Assembly: GCF_026013365.1 (NCBI RefSeq) | Contig: NZ_JAPDOE010000003.1 | Location: 310,001 to 374,000, forward strand | DNA length: 64,000 nt | DNA from: Paenibacillus sp. LS1 | GTDB taxonomy: Bacteria > Bacillota > Bacilli > Paenibacillales > Paenibacillaceae | Direction of reading: 5' to 3' | Shown here: positions 25,403 through 34,879 of the stretch, in pieces | Layout of the letters: each line of letters starts with the position of its first letter | How positions within the stretch are numbered: the first letter of the stretch is position 1 | Notes under the pieces: model-generated | Told to the model about the DNA's origin: nothing | What the model saw: only the letters and a program-made list of their open reading frames with translations | Databases searched by the model: none | Translations under genes and position numbers: made by a program

Positions 25403-26617
25403 CTAATCGGTTTTAGCTAGAAAGCGAATAGTTACCGAGGTCCCCTGACCTTTGGCGCTGTGATATTCGATCGTTCCCTCATACTTTTCCACGATATTGT
25501 AGCAGATCATCAATCCCAGTCCCGTCCCATTCGTTTTCAATGAATAAAACGGTGTCCCCAGTGACTTCACCTCTTCCTCTGTCATACCACTTCCCTGATC
25601 CGTTATTCTCATCTCCACCCACTGCTTCTCTCTCTTCGTTGTTACTTGGACGGTTGTACCCGCATCCGAAGCTTCCAGTGCATTTTTGATAAGATTGATC
25701 AGTAACTGCTTGAACTCAATGGTATTAATGAGAATTATACAGTCCTCTTCCACCTGTACCTCCATATGTTTATTCGACAACATCGCATAGGAGCTGAGCA
25801 GACCTGTCACACCCTCAAGAACCTCCTTCACATCCACCTTCTCTGGTCTCAGTTCTCTATTCGGTTTGGCAAGAGTCAGAAATTGAGAGGTCACCTGCTC
25901 GACGGTATTGAGTTCATCAATCATTAAGGCAAACTTATTCCTCACTGGTTGCTCAAAAGAGGCATCTTCTCGATACAACTGCAAAAAACCTCGCACAACT
26001 GTTACTGGATTACGAATCTCATGTGCAACGGCAGCAGTTAAATGGGCGATCATCTTCAATCTCTCCGATTGTTGTAGTTGCTCAAAATAAAGTTCCTGCT
26101 TTCTCATTCGAGAAAAGGTCAGATGAAAAATAAGAAATAAAATGACCTGACTTCCCATAATATTAATAAAATTGCCTACCACATCCGTATGTATATATGC
26201 ATACTCGTTCTCTTGGTTATACAGAAGATTGTAACCAAACGTAATGAGAATCAAAATTCCATTTAGAATCAGCGATAAATAGAATAATTTCAGATCATAG
26301 AACAAGATGGCCAGAGCCGGAAGAAGACAAATAAGGATATAGGTTGTCCACGACTGAGGATACAAAAAAGAAAGCGTATAGAAGTATGCAAACCCCATTA
26401 GAATGATGCTTAATCTGAAGGGAAACGTCTCTACCTTGGGATACAGCAATAAACATACGGTCAGAACGGTTATGCATAGACAATGAACCACATACCCCAC
26501 CGTAACCCCGTTCAATTCGGTTGTAGACAGGACTAGTCCCGATAGCATCAGAGCAATGATCGTAAGCATTGATATATAATACGTTTTGCGATTCATCTGA
26601 CTGTGCAATTCTTTCAT
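25403..26617 (-). CDS. Orphan membrane histidine kinase of the sporulation phosphorelay type (KinB-like)
   Basis: A 404-residue kinase. Residues 1-180 contain about six membrane helices with almost no extracellular loop. The phosphoacceptor segment is AVAHEIRNPVTVVRGFLQLY, the form seen in the phosphorelay kinases that feed Spo0F. The ATPase domain has NLIKNALEAS (N box), ITDQGSGMT (G1) and GTGLGL (G2). No response regulator is adjacent, as is normal for such kinases. The signal is unknown. Confidence 0.88.
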   Translation of the reverse strand: MKELHSQMNRKTYYISMLTIIALMLSGLVLSTTELNGVTVGYVVHCLCITVLTVCLLLYPKVETFPFRLSIILMGFAYFYTLSFLYPQSWTTYILICLLPALAILFYDLKLFYLSLILNGILILITFGYNLLYNQENEYAYIHTDVVGNFINIMGSQVILFLIFHLTFSRMRKQELYFEQLQQSERLKMIAHLTAAVAHEIRNPVTVVRGFLQLYREDASFEQPVRNKFALMIDELNTVEQVTSQFLTLAKPNRELRPEKVDVKEVLEGVTGLLSSYAMLSNKHMEVQVEEDCIILINTIEFKQLLINLIKNALEASDAGTTVQVTTKREKQWVEMRITDQGSGMTEEEVKSLGTPFYSLKTNGTGLGLMICYNIVEKYEGTIEYHSAKGQGTSVTIRFLAKTD

Positions 26618-26811
26618 GAATTCACCACTTCTAAATGGATTTAGACATAGGTATGCGGCAAGACCCTCTTGGAAGCCCCTATTGAATGCCGTTTTCCGCT
26701 TTCTACAGTATCATTGTATCTTATTTAACGGCCTGCATATATGGGCTCTGATCAAATTGGTGATTAGCTTGAGACAGCATCATTAGCATCGACTAAAAAA
26801 GAGGATTACAC

Positions 26812-26844
26812 TAAAAAGCCATACGGAAGATAGTCCGTATGGCT
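26812..26844 (-). terminator. Intrinsic terminator of the MetE-like gene
   Basis: An 11-bp perfect stem AGCCATACGGA/TCCGTATGGCT; on the minus strand it is followed by TTTTTAG. It lies about 65 bases beyond the stop codon at 26908. Confidence 0.85.
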
Positions 26845-26907
26845 GAATTAACGTTTTATTTTACTTATGCATAACACATACGTGAATGATGAATGACGGT
26901 ACGAAGG

Positions 26908-28047
26908 TTACTTCCAGAGCTCTTCAGCAATTTCCTTAATAAAGGCTAGCTTGCGCCATTGCTGTTCCTCGGTCAGATGGTTACCTTCTTCCGTGGAAGC
27001 GAAGCCGCATTGCGGGCTCAGGCAGATTCGATCCAGATCAACATATTGCTTGGCTTCCTCGATCCGTTTCAGAATATCTTCCTTGTTCTCCAGCTCTCCA
27101 AATTTGGAAGAGAAGAGGCCTAGCACCACCTGCTGATTATCCTTCAGGAAACGAAGTGGCTTGAAATCACCAGCCCGTTCCGTATCGAACTCCAGGTAGA
27201 AGCCAGAGTAGTTATCGATGCTCAGAAGTGTCTGCGCAATCGGCTCATAACCGCCACCGACTCCTGCAAATGTTGATACGTAATTACCGCGGCAGACATG
27301 GGTCGTTACCACGAGGTCTTCCGGCAGGCCGGATACCACTTCTTCGTTCAGTTTTGCAAGTTCGTTTGCATACTCTTCCACATTGACGCCAATCTGCTCC
27401 ATCACTGCGATGAATTGCTGGTCACACAGTGCGCCCCACGTGCAATCATCAATCTGGATGCTGCGGCAGCCAGCTTCATAGAAGGCCAGGATGGATGCTT
27501 TGTACGCCCCGGCAATGTCCGAGAGAAGCTCTTGGCGGTTCGGATAGATAGCTTGTGTACTTTCTTTGTTCTCTGCCCGGTCCAATTCGAACAGGAACTG
27601 TGCAGCTGCTGGGATGGATTGACGAGCAACAACGTCTTCGCCAGCCGCAGCTTTCAAGAAGGCATAATGTGCTACAAATGGGTGACTGCTGTAACTAATT
27701 TTACCGGTCAGGCGAGCTGTTTCCGGTCTGGATGTCGCACCGTTGAATCGATAGCCCTCATCAATGATTGTCCGCTCAACACCATCCAGTCCCCAGAAGA
27801 AGTCCAGATGCCACCAAGAGCGGCGGAATTCGCCATCGGTTACCGCTTGAAGGCCAACTTCTTTTTGTTTTTGTACGAGTTTCACAATCTCGGCGTTCTC
27901 TACTTCATTCAACTGTTCCGCGGTGATTTCGCCGTTCTGGTATTTTAATCTGGCATCTTTCAACGCACTCGGGCGCAGGAAACTACCAACAATATCATAT
28001 CGAAATGGAGTGACGGTTCGCTGTTTAGGTTCTGTTTGTATGCTCAT
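26908..28047 (-). CDS. Cobalamin-independent methionine synthase-like protein (YxjG/YxjH family)
   Basis: A 379-residue protein matching the catalytic (C-terminal) barrel of MetE only, as in YxjG/YxjH. Such proteins probably transfer a methyl group to homocysteine or a related thiol. DIVGSFLRP, AVTDGEFRRSWWHLDFFWG, the zinc-site His/Cys in VVTTHVCRGN and a second Cys in CLSPQCGFAS are visible. No S-box leader could be recognised upstream, unlike the Bacillus genes. GGGGAG precedes the ATG. Confidence 0.88.
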   Translation of the reverse strand: MSIQTEPKQRTVTPFRYDIVGSFLRPSALKDARLKYQNGEITAEQLNEVENAEIVKLVQKQKEVGLQAVTDGEFRRSWWHLDFFWGLDGVERTIIDEGYRFNGATSRPETARLTGKISYSSHPFVAHYAFLKAAAGEDVVARQSIPAAAQFLFELDRAENKESTQAIYPNRQELLSDIAGAYKASILAFYEAGCRSIQIDDCTWGALCDQQFIAVMEQIGVNVEEYANELAKLNEEVVSGLPEDLVVTTHVCRGNYVSTFAGVGGGYEPIAQTLLSIDNYSGFYLEFDTERAGDFKPLRFLKDNQQVVLGLFSSKFGELENKEDILKRIEEAKQYVDLDRICLSPQCGFASTEEGNHLTEEQQWRKLAFIKEIAEELWK

Positions 28048-28122
28048 AGTTTAATCTCCCCGTATATCATTATTTGATTAAATATAACATATCCGATCGG
28101 AATAACCGTTCTACGAAAGAGT

Positions 28123-28159
28123 TATAGCCCGTTATAGTTATTAGCTATAACGGGCTATA
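28123..28159. repeat. Perfect 15-bp inverted repeat upstream of the MetE-like gene
   Basis: TATAGCCCGTTATAG, seven-base loop, CTATAACGGGCTATA. It lies about 75 bases before the start codon. It has no T-run on the minus strand, so an operator or a leader hairpin is as likely as a terminator. Confidence 0.6.
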
Positions 28160-28187
28160 TTTAAGGAGAGTCTATATAATAATCAAG

Positions 28188-28307
28188 TGAATCAATTTCA
28201 TAATACCTTTAGCTGCTTCAATGAAGGCTAGATATAGATCAAAACGGTTCATTTTGTCTATATCTAGTTACAAAAATCCATTTTTAGTGAGTTATGAAAT
28301 TGATTCA
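28188..28307. repeat. 120-bp element with 16-bp perfect terminal inverted repeats and an inner hairpin
   Basis: The ends TGAATCAATTTCATAA (28188-28203) and TTATGAAATTGATTCA (28292-28307) are exact inverse complements. Inside, CTAGATATAGA and TCTATATCTAG form a second perfect 11-bp stem. It has no open frame. It could be a MITE or a structured RNA at the end of the polysaccharide operon. Confidence 0.7.
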
Positions 28308-28367
28308 AGTACTCAATCTAATCTTACCTGACCTGATGATCAGAACAGGATTTCAACACCTATGATC

Positions 28368-30221
28368 TCACGTCAAAGTAAGAACGATCTGATCCCCGGA
28401 ACGGGTGATTTTGTAGATACCCTCCTGCATGTCTATGCCATAATGCTTTTTCAGTAACCACTTGGCATTGAGATCCGTCTCCACGACCACCAGATAATCG
28501 TAGCCGCTCAGCAGGTTGTTCATATTGTCCTCATAGAACAACACGATCCCGTCCACATGTGGAGCATACAAGAAATACTTCCCTACATATTGCATGTAAT
28601 AGTTTGTGACCTGCTGGTCCCTGTCTGAGGCGTAGAAGAGATATCTGTTATTATCCTCCTGCCCACCTGAGTACCACCGATCACCAGTAACCGCATGAAT
28701 CTTGTAAGGGAGCGTTGTATCATAGCTTTGGGCGATAGAGACGATACCATTGTATTCGGACAAAAGAATGGTGGCGGCTACCGCCATACAACCAATAATT
28801 CCTTTTTGATAATGCCCCTTCGTCTCAACCGTCTTAAAGGATTGATAATCAGGCACTTCACCAATCCGATAGTGGAATGAACGCTCCAGGTCGATCGCAG
28901 CGCACAACACTAGCCCACCGGCGAACAGCACCACGATACTCGATGCATAACGCTCAAAGCCAGCTAGGACAATCGCTTCATCCAGTGGCATGGAGAAGAG
29001 GTACAACGCCAGAATGCCTGTATAGTACAGTAACAGAACAACGTCCAGCGCAATTAGTGCTTTCCATAAGTTCCACTTCTTCTTAAGCACCACGATGGCA
29101 AATACAGAAGCTGCGATCGCGATAAGTTGGAAAATAACAATCCCGATCACGGGTCGGGTCGTCAGATCCGTACTGGCCTTCAGGAAAGTCCACAGAATCT
29201 CCTGCATCTGCTCCGGCGTTTTGCCGGCCTGAATCCCCGAAGTAGCGACATCGAACTTGTTATCGATGCCTTGGAACACCGTTGCCATTCTCCAGCTCCA
29301 GCCGAAGTAGGGAATAAGTGCACCACAGATCGTGCCCACTACAGCGAGTGCTGTTTTCCAACTGAACTTTTGCTTATGTTTTAGCCATGTATATACCAGA
29401 AAGATCAGGCCGATGGCGGCGAAAATAATACCCGTACTTTTGATGATGGTCAGCAATCCCGCAAGCGGAAGAACGACAATACATGCCTTTTTGATCTCAT
29501 TCCGATATTGGTAGATCACCGCCAGGATCGCGAGCGCGTAAATCGGAAGCAAGAAGTCTACAAGCAGATTGGTGATCCGAATCGTAAGATTGAAAAATGA
29601 AAGTGTAGATAACCCAAGTCCGAGAAAAGCGTACAAAAGAAAACGTTTCTTCTCCGAAACGATGCCGAACATGGCATAAAAACAGGAGAAGATAAGCAGA
29701 CCTTGTGCCAAGAGCATCACGGACTGGGAGTGCCCCATGAAGCGACAGACATAATAAATAAATGACGAAGTCCCCAGCGGATAGTTTTTAAAATCAATCA
29801 GGCTAGAGTCTGGCGTCGGAAAGGCATCTGTACTCAGCATCTGCTTCAATACGATAGCCCAGTGGGAGAAATTATCGTAGTGAGTTAATTGGTTCTGAAA
29901 GAGTACCAGCAAGAAAACGAAAGTCCCTGCCAGGAATGAAAATTGGAATATGGAAAAGGACATACGCAATGATGCCCCTTGGCGCAGTCTGAGAAACAAC
30001 CTCCGCCCATACAAAAGCAAACCTGCAATCAGAATGACAAGGCTGCCCGTGAAGAGCTGCCCTGCCAAACCACTCAGAAAAACAAGGCAGGCAATCGAGG
30101 AAAACACGAATACAGGGATAAACTCCCAACGTAGTGAAAGTGTCTTCCGTACAAACTGCATATAACCAAGAAAGGAGAATATCAATAAAACTCCCATCAC
30201 AAAATGAAGCACAATGAGCAT
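28368..30221 (-). CDS. Polytopic membrane protein of the polysaccharide operon, glycosyltransferase-like
   Basis: A 617-residue protein with roughly twelve hydrophobic helices over residues 1-480 and a soluble tail of about 140 residues with RYLFYASDRDQQVTNYYMQY. The layout resembles integral-membrane lipid-linked glycosyltransferases. One external loop, NQLTHYDNFSHWAIVLKQML, carries acidic and His residues like the catalytic first loop of GT-C enzymes. The family is not recognised with certainty. It is the last gene of a three-gene operon, starting 12 bases after the PilZ glycosyltransferase, and probably adds sugars to, or exports, the same polymer. Confidence 0.6.
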   Translation of the reverse strand: MLIVLHFVMGVLLIFSFLGYMQFVRKTLSLRWEFIPVFVFSSIACLVFLSGLAGQLFTGSLVILIAGLLLYGRRLFLRLRQGASLRMSFSIFQFSFLAGTFVFLLVLFQNQLTHYDNFSHWAIVLKQMLSTDAFPTPDSSLIDFKNYPLGTSSFIYYVCRFMGHSQSVMLLAQGLLIFSCFYAMFGIVSEKKRFLLYAFLGLGLSTLSFFNLTIRITNLLVDFLLPIYALAILAVIYQYRNEIKKACIVVLPLAGLLTIIKSTGIIFAAIGLIFLVYTWLKHKQKFSWKTALAVVGTICGALIPYFGWSWRMATVFQGIDNKFDVATSGIQAGKTPEQMQEILWTFLKASTDLTTRPVIGIVIFQLIAIAASVFAIVVLKKKWNLWKALIALDVVLLLYYTGILALYLFSMPLDEAIVLAGFERYASSIVVLFAGGLVLCAAIDLERSFHYRIGEVPDYQSFKTVETKGHYQKGIIGCMAVAATILLSEYNGIVSIAQSYDTTLPYKIHAVTGDRWYSGGQEDNNRYLFYASDRDQQVTNYYMQYVGKYFLYAPHVDGIVLFYEDNMNNLLSGYDYLVVVETDLNAKWLLKKHYGIDMQEGIYKITRSGDQIVLTLT

Positions 30222-30232
30222 CTTTATCTCTC

Positions 30233-32524
30233 CTAACCCTCTCTGGTGGCACGATCGGAATGTGGCTGTATCAAATCAGTCAGCAATTGGTCAATCAGGC
30301 CCTTCTCCACAATATCATCGATATTCTCCACCGAGAGAAGCACCTCGCGCTCACGGGCTGTCGTTTTTCCCGTATGTTTCAAAATGACTTCAATATCACT
30401 CTTCGTATAAAAAGTAACGACCGCTCCTGCCGCAATGTCACCATGGAAACCCGTCGCGGAAAAGAAACGATAATTAAAGCTGCGCAGCGTACAGCCAGCA
30501 TCATTGGTGAAATGAACTGGAAGCTGAAGAGAAAGTCGCGGCATTTTCCGCTGATCCGATCGGGGTTGAACAATACGTTTTTTCACATTACGAAGCATAT
30601 CGTCATAAGCCGTATCCCACAGGTTCATCTGCTCTGGCAACGAGTGTTTACGGTCATAGATAATTTGCATATATTGGCGGTTATCATTCTCATCAATCGG
30701 CTGAACCGTTGCGGAGTAACGCCAGCCCTCTCCATCCTGTTTCACATAAACGATGACTGCATCGAGGTTGGCCTCATACCGATCGGTTTTCACGATCAGA
30801 GAGATGATTTTCTGTTCAGCCAAGTAAATAGGATAAGGCACATAGAAGGCAATACCTTGTTCGGATACATCAACCGTTTTGGCCTGATATCGCAGATTGT
30901 TAGCTTGGTCGTAGATCGTAACATCCTCCTGTGCCCGAATCCGTTCTGTCTCCCGATACGCACGGCGGCCGACCATGAAGAACAGGGCGTAACATAGCGC
31001 AATCATGTTATGAATCAGCCAGAAAATAATGATACTGCTGAAGAAGAGCGCAATGCCATACTTTCCATTGACATACCGAATCACAGCTGCAATGGAAAGC
31101 AAAAGCAAGAAGATATGCGGAAGTGCATATAACAGCGCAGACATCCACTGCCGACCATTGGCTCTGCTTTTGTTGGTAACCTTGAATTTTTTCTCACGAA
31201 TGCCCAGCGTCTCCAGGAGAACCGGCCAGATCAGATAAGGCATGAATATGGTATCAATAACCTGACTCCATCGCTGATTCCGAATATTACTGGACAGATA
31301 TCGCATGGATACACTGTAGAAGAAATAGGATGGAAGCCAGAAAATTAAGATTTGCCAGAAGGTTGTGTTCACAATCTGGAAGTCGAATAACGCAAACAAA
31401 ATAGGCGCCAAAATGAAAATCAAACGGTTAAAGAAGGACCACCAGTATAAGAAACTGCTTAAGTAGGTCACTCTCGTCCAGAAAGGGAGCTTTCCAGATA
31501 TGGGTGCACGCGTATTCTGCAGGCTCTGAATAATCCCCCTTGCCCAACGAATCCGCTGCTTAATCATGCTCTTAACTGTTGTTGTCGTCTGCCCGGCAGC
31601 TTGAACCTCTTGAGTCGCATAGGTAATATAACCTTCCTGCTGCAAGCGGATGCTTGTCTCAAAGTCCTCGGTGATCGTATTCAGCGGAAAACCTCCGATG
31701 TCTTCCATGCCTTGCCGGGAAATGATCGTATTGCTTCCTGTGTAGGCTACCGCATTGGAGGCGTTACGCAGGATGTTCACTTCTCTGGAGAAGAAATCCT
31801 GTTCATTCGGAATGCCTTGCTCTGCATACAGGTTAAACTGGAATAGATCTGGATTGTAGAAGCTCTGTGGAGTCTGTACCAGACCAAGCTTGAACTTAGG
31901 ATCCATTTCATCCTCTCGGCGAAGACGCCATTCCTCATTCTCCTTAATGAACGTGGAGAGCAGGAAATAAGGGACTGTTTTCATCAGAAAGGTATGCTGT
32001 GGGATCATATCTGCATCAAACGTGGCAATGAGCGGAGAAGAGCTTTTACTCAGTGCATTGTTCAGGTTACCAGACTTGGCATCCTTATTTCCGGGGAACC
32101 CCAGATATCCGACACCAAATTGTCTGGCAAGCTCCTCCACCTCAGGTCTTGCTCCATCGTCACAGAGGTAAATATGAACCTTCTGCTTGTCCGGATAGTC
32201 CATGAACGTACAGGCATTAACGGTTTTATATAACAGATCGACAGGCTCATTATGGGTAGCGATAAATACATCCACATCCGGATAATATTCCGGCGGAACG
32301 GTTGGAAAGTCGAGCTGTGTACGTTCTTTTTGCATCTTTTGAAAGAATAATTCAAAGGTTGTCAGTACGGTGACCGTTTCAGCTACAATCAGCAGCATAC
32401 CGAAAATGACGTTCAGAACGCCTTCACCCCATGGCAACGTAAAGAACGTACGCCATACCAAATAAATCGACATCAGAATCATCGTGATGATAAAAAAGAT
32501 ATTCTGTCTTTTTTCGTTTTGCAC
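30233..32524 (-). CDS. Cellulose-synthase-like glycosyltransferase (GT2) with two C-terminal PilZ domains
   Basis: A 763-residue processive membrane glycosyltransferase. Two helices precede the GT2 domain, which has VFIATHNEPVDLL, YLCDDGARPE, ATFDADMIP (DxD), ITEDFETS (TED) and QRIRWARGI (Q-x-x-RW). Four or five membrane helices follow. A PilZ domain at about 530-630 has RETER (RxxxR) and DVSEQGIAF (DxSxxG), expected to bind c-di-GMP. A second, degenerate PilZ lies at about 665-750, with RKMPR but SATG lacking the acidic position. The GTG at 32524 is chosen since AAGGAGG precedes it and it overlaps the previous stop codon (TAGTG). The polymer is unknown. Confidence 0.85.
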   Translation of the reverse strand: MQNEKRQNIFFIITMILMSIYLVWRTFFTLPWGEGVLNVIFGMLLIVAETVTVLTTFELFFQKMQKERTQLDFPTVPPEYYPDVDVFIATHNEPVDLLYKTVNACTFMDYPDKQKVHIYLCDDGARPEVEELARQFGVGYLGFPGNKDAKSGNLNNALSKSSSPLIATFDADMIPQHTFLMKTVPYFLLSTFIKENEEWRLRREDEMDPKFKLGLVQTPQSFYNPDLFQFNLYAEQGIPNEQDFFSREVNILRNASNAVAYTGSNTIISRQGMEDIGGFPLNTITEDFETSIRLQQEGYITYATQEVQAAGQTTTTVKSMIKQRIRWARGIIQSLQNTRAPISGKLPFWTRVTYLSSFLYWWSFFNRLIFILAPILFALFDFQIVNTTFWQILIFWLPSYFFYSVSMRYLSSNIRNQRWSQVIDTIFMPYLIWPVLLETLGIREKKFKVTNKSRANGRQWMSALLYALPHIFLLLLSIAAVIRYVNGKYGIALFFSSIIIFWLIHNMIALCYALFFMVGRRAYRETERIRAQEDVTIYDQANNLRYQAKTVDVSEQGIAFYVPYPIYLAEQKIISLIVKTDRYEANLDAVIVYVKQDGEGWRYSATVQPIDENDNRQYMQIIYDRKHSLPEQMNLWDTAYDDMLRNVKKRIVQPRSDQRKMPRLSLQLPVHFTNDAGCTLRSFNYRFFSATGFHGDIAAGAVVTFYTKSDIEVILKHTGKTTAREREVLLSVENIDDIVEKGLIDQLLTDLIQPHSDRATREG

Positions 32525-33633
32525 TACAGCTGCTTCCTCCTTGCTGCAAATACCCATCTTCGCTGCAATTGGAAACTGAGCAGGAACAGCAAGGCATCAC
32601 AGACGAATTTCGCCAATTTCTCATCTACGAAGAGAACGGTATGGAATATATATACGCCGGTACTGGAAAGTAAGATCACCACTCCGCATAACGTGAGATA
32701 GCGCCATAGACTTCCTTGGCTATCCTCCTTGCGGAATACAAAGTGTCTGTTCAGTACATAGTTGACTACAATAGAAATAATTCTCGCAATCACGGTTGCC
32801 AGCAGAATTCTTAAATAGTGCTGTTCACCCAACACGGGCCGCAACGCGTCGATCAAAAACCAGGCGATACCCAAATCGACAACCGAACTGGCCACCGACG
32901 ATGAAATGAACCGCAGGAAATTGGAGAACAACACCCCCATGACCCGGGCACTATCCTGGATCGCTTTAAAATGAGTACCCGCATTGCCATTTTCATAAAT
33001 GACTTGAATAGGCATGGTATGGATCGGTATTCCAGATTGAATGCACGAGATGAGCATCTGTAGCTCATATTCAAATCGAGTGCCGCGAACATCCTGCATA
33101 AACGCAAGTAACCCCGGACCGAAAGCACGAAGCCCAGTCTGGGTATCCGACAGCTTTTTACCATACAGCATGGCAAAAATAAAGGAGGTCATCCGATTGC
33201 CTAACAGGGACTTTGGAGGTATGTTCCCCTCGCTGAAATTCCTTACACCGAGAACCAATGAGTCCGGATGAAGCCTGGCTTCTTGAGCAATCCGGTATAC
33301 ATCTTCCGCTGCGTGCTGTCCATCTGAATCAGCGGTTACGACGAAGGAAGATACATCGAATTGCTTTCCAATATACTCAAATCCGGTCTTGAGTGCTGCA
33401 CCCTTCCCCTGATTTTCCGCATGCGTCAACAGAGCACAACCGTTCTCACGGAGCTCCTCGAAAATTGACTGGTAAGCCTCACCAGATCCGTCGTCCACAA
33501 TAACAATATTCGTCAAGCCATACTCTCGCAATTGCCGTACATAGGCTGGAAGTCTCTCATCCGGTTCAAGCGATGGAATGAGGATGATCGTTTCGCCGTT
33601 TTGTTTACCCTTAATCATCCTAATGAGCCTCAA
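32524..33633 (-). CDS. GT2 glycosyltransferase fused to a GtrA-like membrane domain
   Basis: A 369-residue protein. Residues about 15-235 are a DPM1-like GT2 domain (IVIVDDGSG, TADSDGQHAAED, SDTQTGLRAFGPG) that would load a sugar onto undecaprenyl or polyprenyl phosphate. Residues about 240-365 form a four-helix GtrA-type flippase-like domain (NYVLNRHFVFRK). The combination suggests synthesis and flipping of a lipid-linked sugar for the membrane protein encoded at the end of the operon. It is the first gene, preceded by a TATAAT-like -10 near 33740. Confidence 0.85.
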   Translation of the reverse strand: MRLIRMIKGKQNGETIILIPSLEPDERLPAYVRQLREYGLTNIVIVDDGSGEAYQSIFEELRENGCALLTHAENQGKGAALKTGFEYIGKQFDVSSFVVTADSDGQHAAEDVYRIAQEARLHPDSLVLGVRNFSEGNIPPKSLLGNRMTSFIFAMLYGKKLSDTQTGLRAFGPGLLAFMQDVRGTRFEYELQMLISCIQSGIPIHTMPIQVIYENGNAGTHFKAIQDSARVMGVLFSNFLRFISSSVASSVVDLGIAWFLIDALRPVLGEQHYLRILLATVIARIISIVVNYVLNRHFVFRKEDSQGSLWRYLTLCGVVILLSSTGVYIFHTVLFVDEKLAKFVCDALLFLLSFQLQRRWVFAARRKQL

Positions 33634-33790
33634 TTCGACATATTTTCACAAATTCTTTTGGAATATTGTGAGTATAACATCGAAAGGGGGGTCAGTAAAC
33701 GAGCAAATTTGTAACCTACTGGTAAAAAAGTTGTATTATTATATGTACTCATATATAGGTGAAAAATACTAGTCAAACGTTAGTCTAGCA

Positions 33791-34024
33791 CTACTCAAAT
33801 AACTGCACATTCGGCTCTCGTTTCAGCACATGTACCAGCATGGCATGCAGTTGTCCACGGTGATGATAGAATTGCGCCTGTGTGTCGAGAAGCCACTCGA
33901 AGCGTGAATGAACGCCTCCCCAGAATGCAGTCGTTTCTCCTAATAGTTCATCTTCCGTCTCCATCGACCGATTGTACATGCTTGGACTTACAAATCTAGA
34001 CGAATGGTCGCTTATGCGGATCAC
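33791..34024 (-). pseudogene. Fragment of a DinB-family protein
   Basis: A 77-residue reading frame whose second half (DTQAQFYHHRGQLHAMLVHV) matches the end of DinB/YfiT four-helix proteins, including the HxxxHRGQ-type metal motif in slightly altered form. Full DinB proteins are about 150-170 residues; the first three helices are missing. It has no good ribosome binding site. It is best read as a remnant. Confidence 0.5.
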
Positions 34025-34073
34025 GAATTTGAATTAGAATTACCGTAGACGATTGAAAAAGGCTGTGATTCCA

Positions 34074-34796
34074 ATGTTATTCGAAAGAGACAAATGGTTG
34101 CAGTATGGCATTCTGCGCGATGAGCCCTCTCTCGTAGCACGGTTGCCAGAAACACAGTTGCTTGAGAAGGATACGTTAACGAAGATGCTTCTTCAATATC
34201 CCAGCGTTGTACTAAAGCCCCGCAATGGCAGTTACGGAAAGGATATCCTGTTCATTCAACGAAGCGGTGCAAATGCTTATCTTATTCAAAATGAAAATAA
34301 AACGGTCACCATGAGAGACAACGAGCAGTTACTCGAATGGCTCGAACAAACAATCAAAAGTGATGAATATATTGTCCAAAAGCGTCTGCAGCTTGCTCAA
34401 ATTAAACAAAAGCCGTTCGACATTCGGATCATGGTCCAGCGTAAAAAAGGCTCCTCGTCCACTTGGAACGTGACAGGCTCCTACGCTAAAGTTGCAGCCC
34501 AAGGATATCTAGTCACTAATGTGAACAAGCGCACCATCCCCGTGCTTAAGGCCCTAAAATTAGCTCGATTAGGAGATCGGCTTTTGCTTGCCAAAGCCGA
34601 ACAAATTGCACGATTAGCTGCCCAACGATTGGGTGAGCATTACCCCATGATTAGACAAGTCGGGTTCGATATAGCCGTCGACAAGAAACGGCGAATCTGG
34701 ATAATCGAAGGAAATTATCAACCGGATTTGCGCCCTTTCCGGCTTATGAAAGACTCCTCGATGCACCGCAGAATATTATGGTACAAGGAACATTAA
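34074..34796 (+). CDS. YheC/YheD-type ATP-grasp protein, spore-coat associated
   Basis: A 240-residue protein of the YheC/YheD family, found on the spore coat of Bacilli. The ATP-grasp core is seen in SVVLKPRNGSYGKDILFI, KPFDIRIMVQRK and IIEGNYQPDLRPFR. Its ligase substrate is unknown in the family. The ATG at 34074 is used; a TTG at 34053 would add seven residues and has no clear ribosome binding site. It faces away from the DinB fragment. Confidence 0.8.
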   Translation: MLFERDKWLQYGILRDEPSLVARLPETQLLEKDTLTKMLLQYPSVVLKPRNGSYGKDILFIQRSGANAYLIQNENKTVTMRDNEQLLEWLEQTIKSDEYIVQKRLQLAQIKQKPFDIRIMVQRKKGSSSTWNVTGSYAKVAAQGYLVTNVNKRTIPVLKALKLARLGDRLLLAKAEQIARLAAQRLGEHYPMIRQVGFDIAVDKKRRIWIIEGNYQPDLRPFRLMKDSSMHRRILWYKEH

Positions 34797-34879
34797 AGCG
34801 AAAAATGACGACCTGCCTTCTATCCTGGCAAGTCGTCTCTTCATTTTTGATAGCTAATCTCGATATTGACCTGCTTCGG

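Noticed and set aside
28048..28367. S-box (SAM) riboswitch before the MetE-like gene, as in Bacillus yxjG/yxjH
   Set aside because: None of the conserved S-box core could be found; only simple inverted repeats are present.
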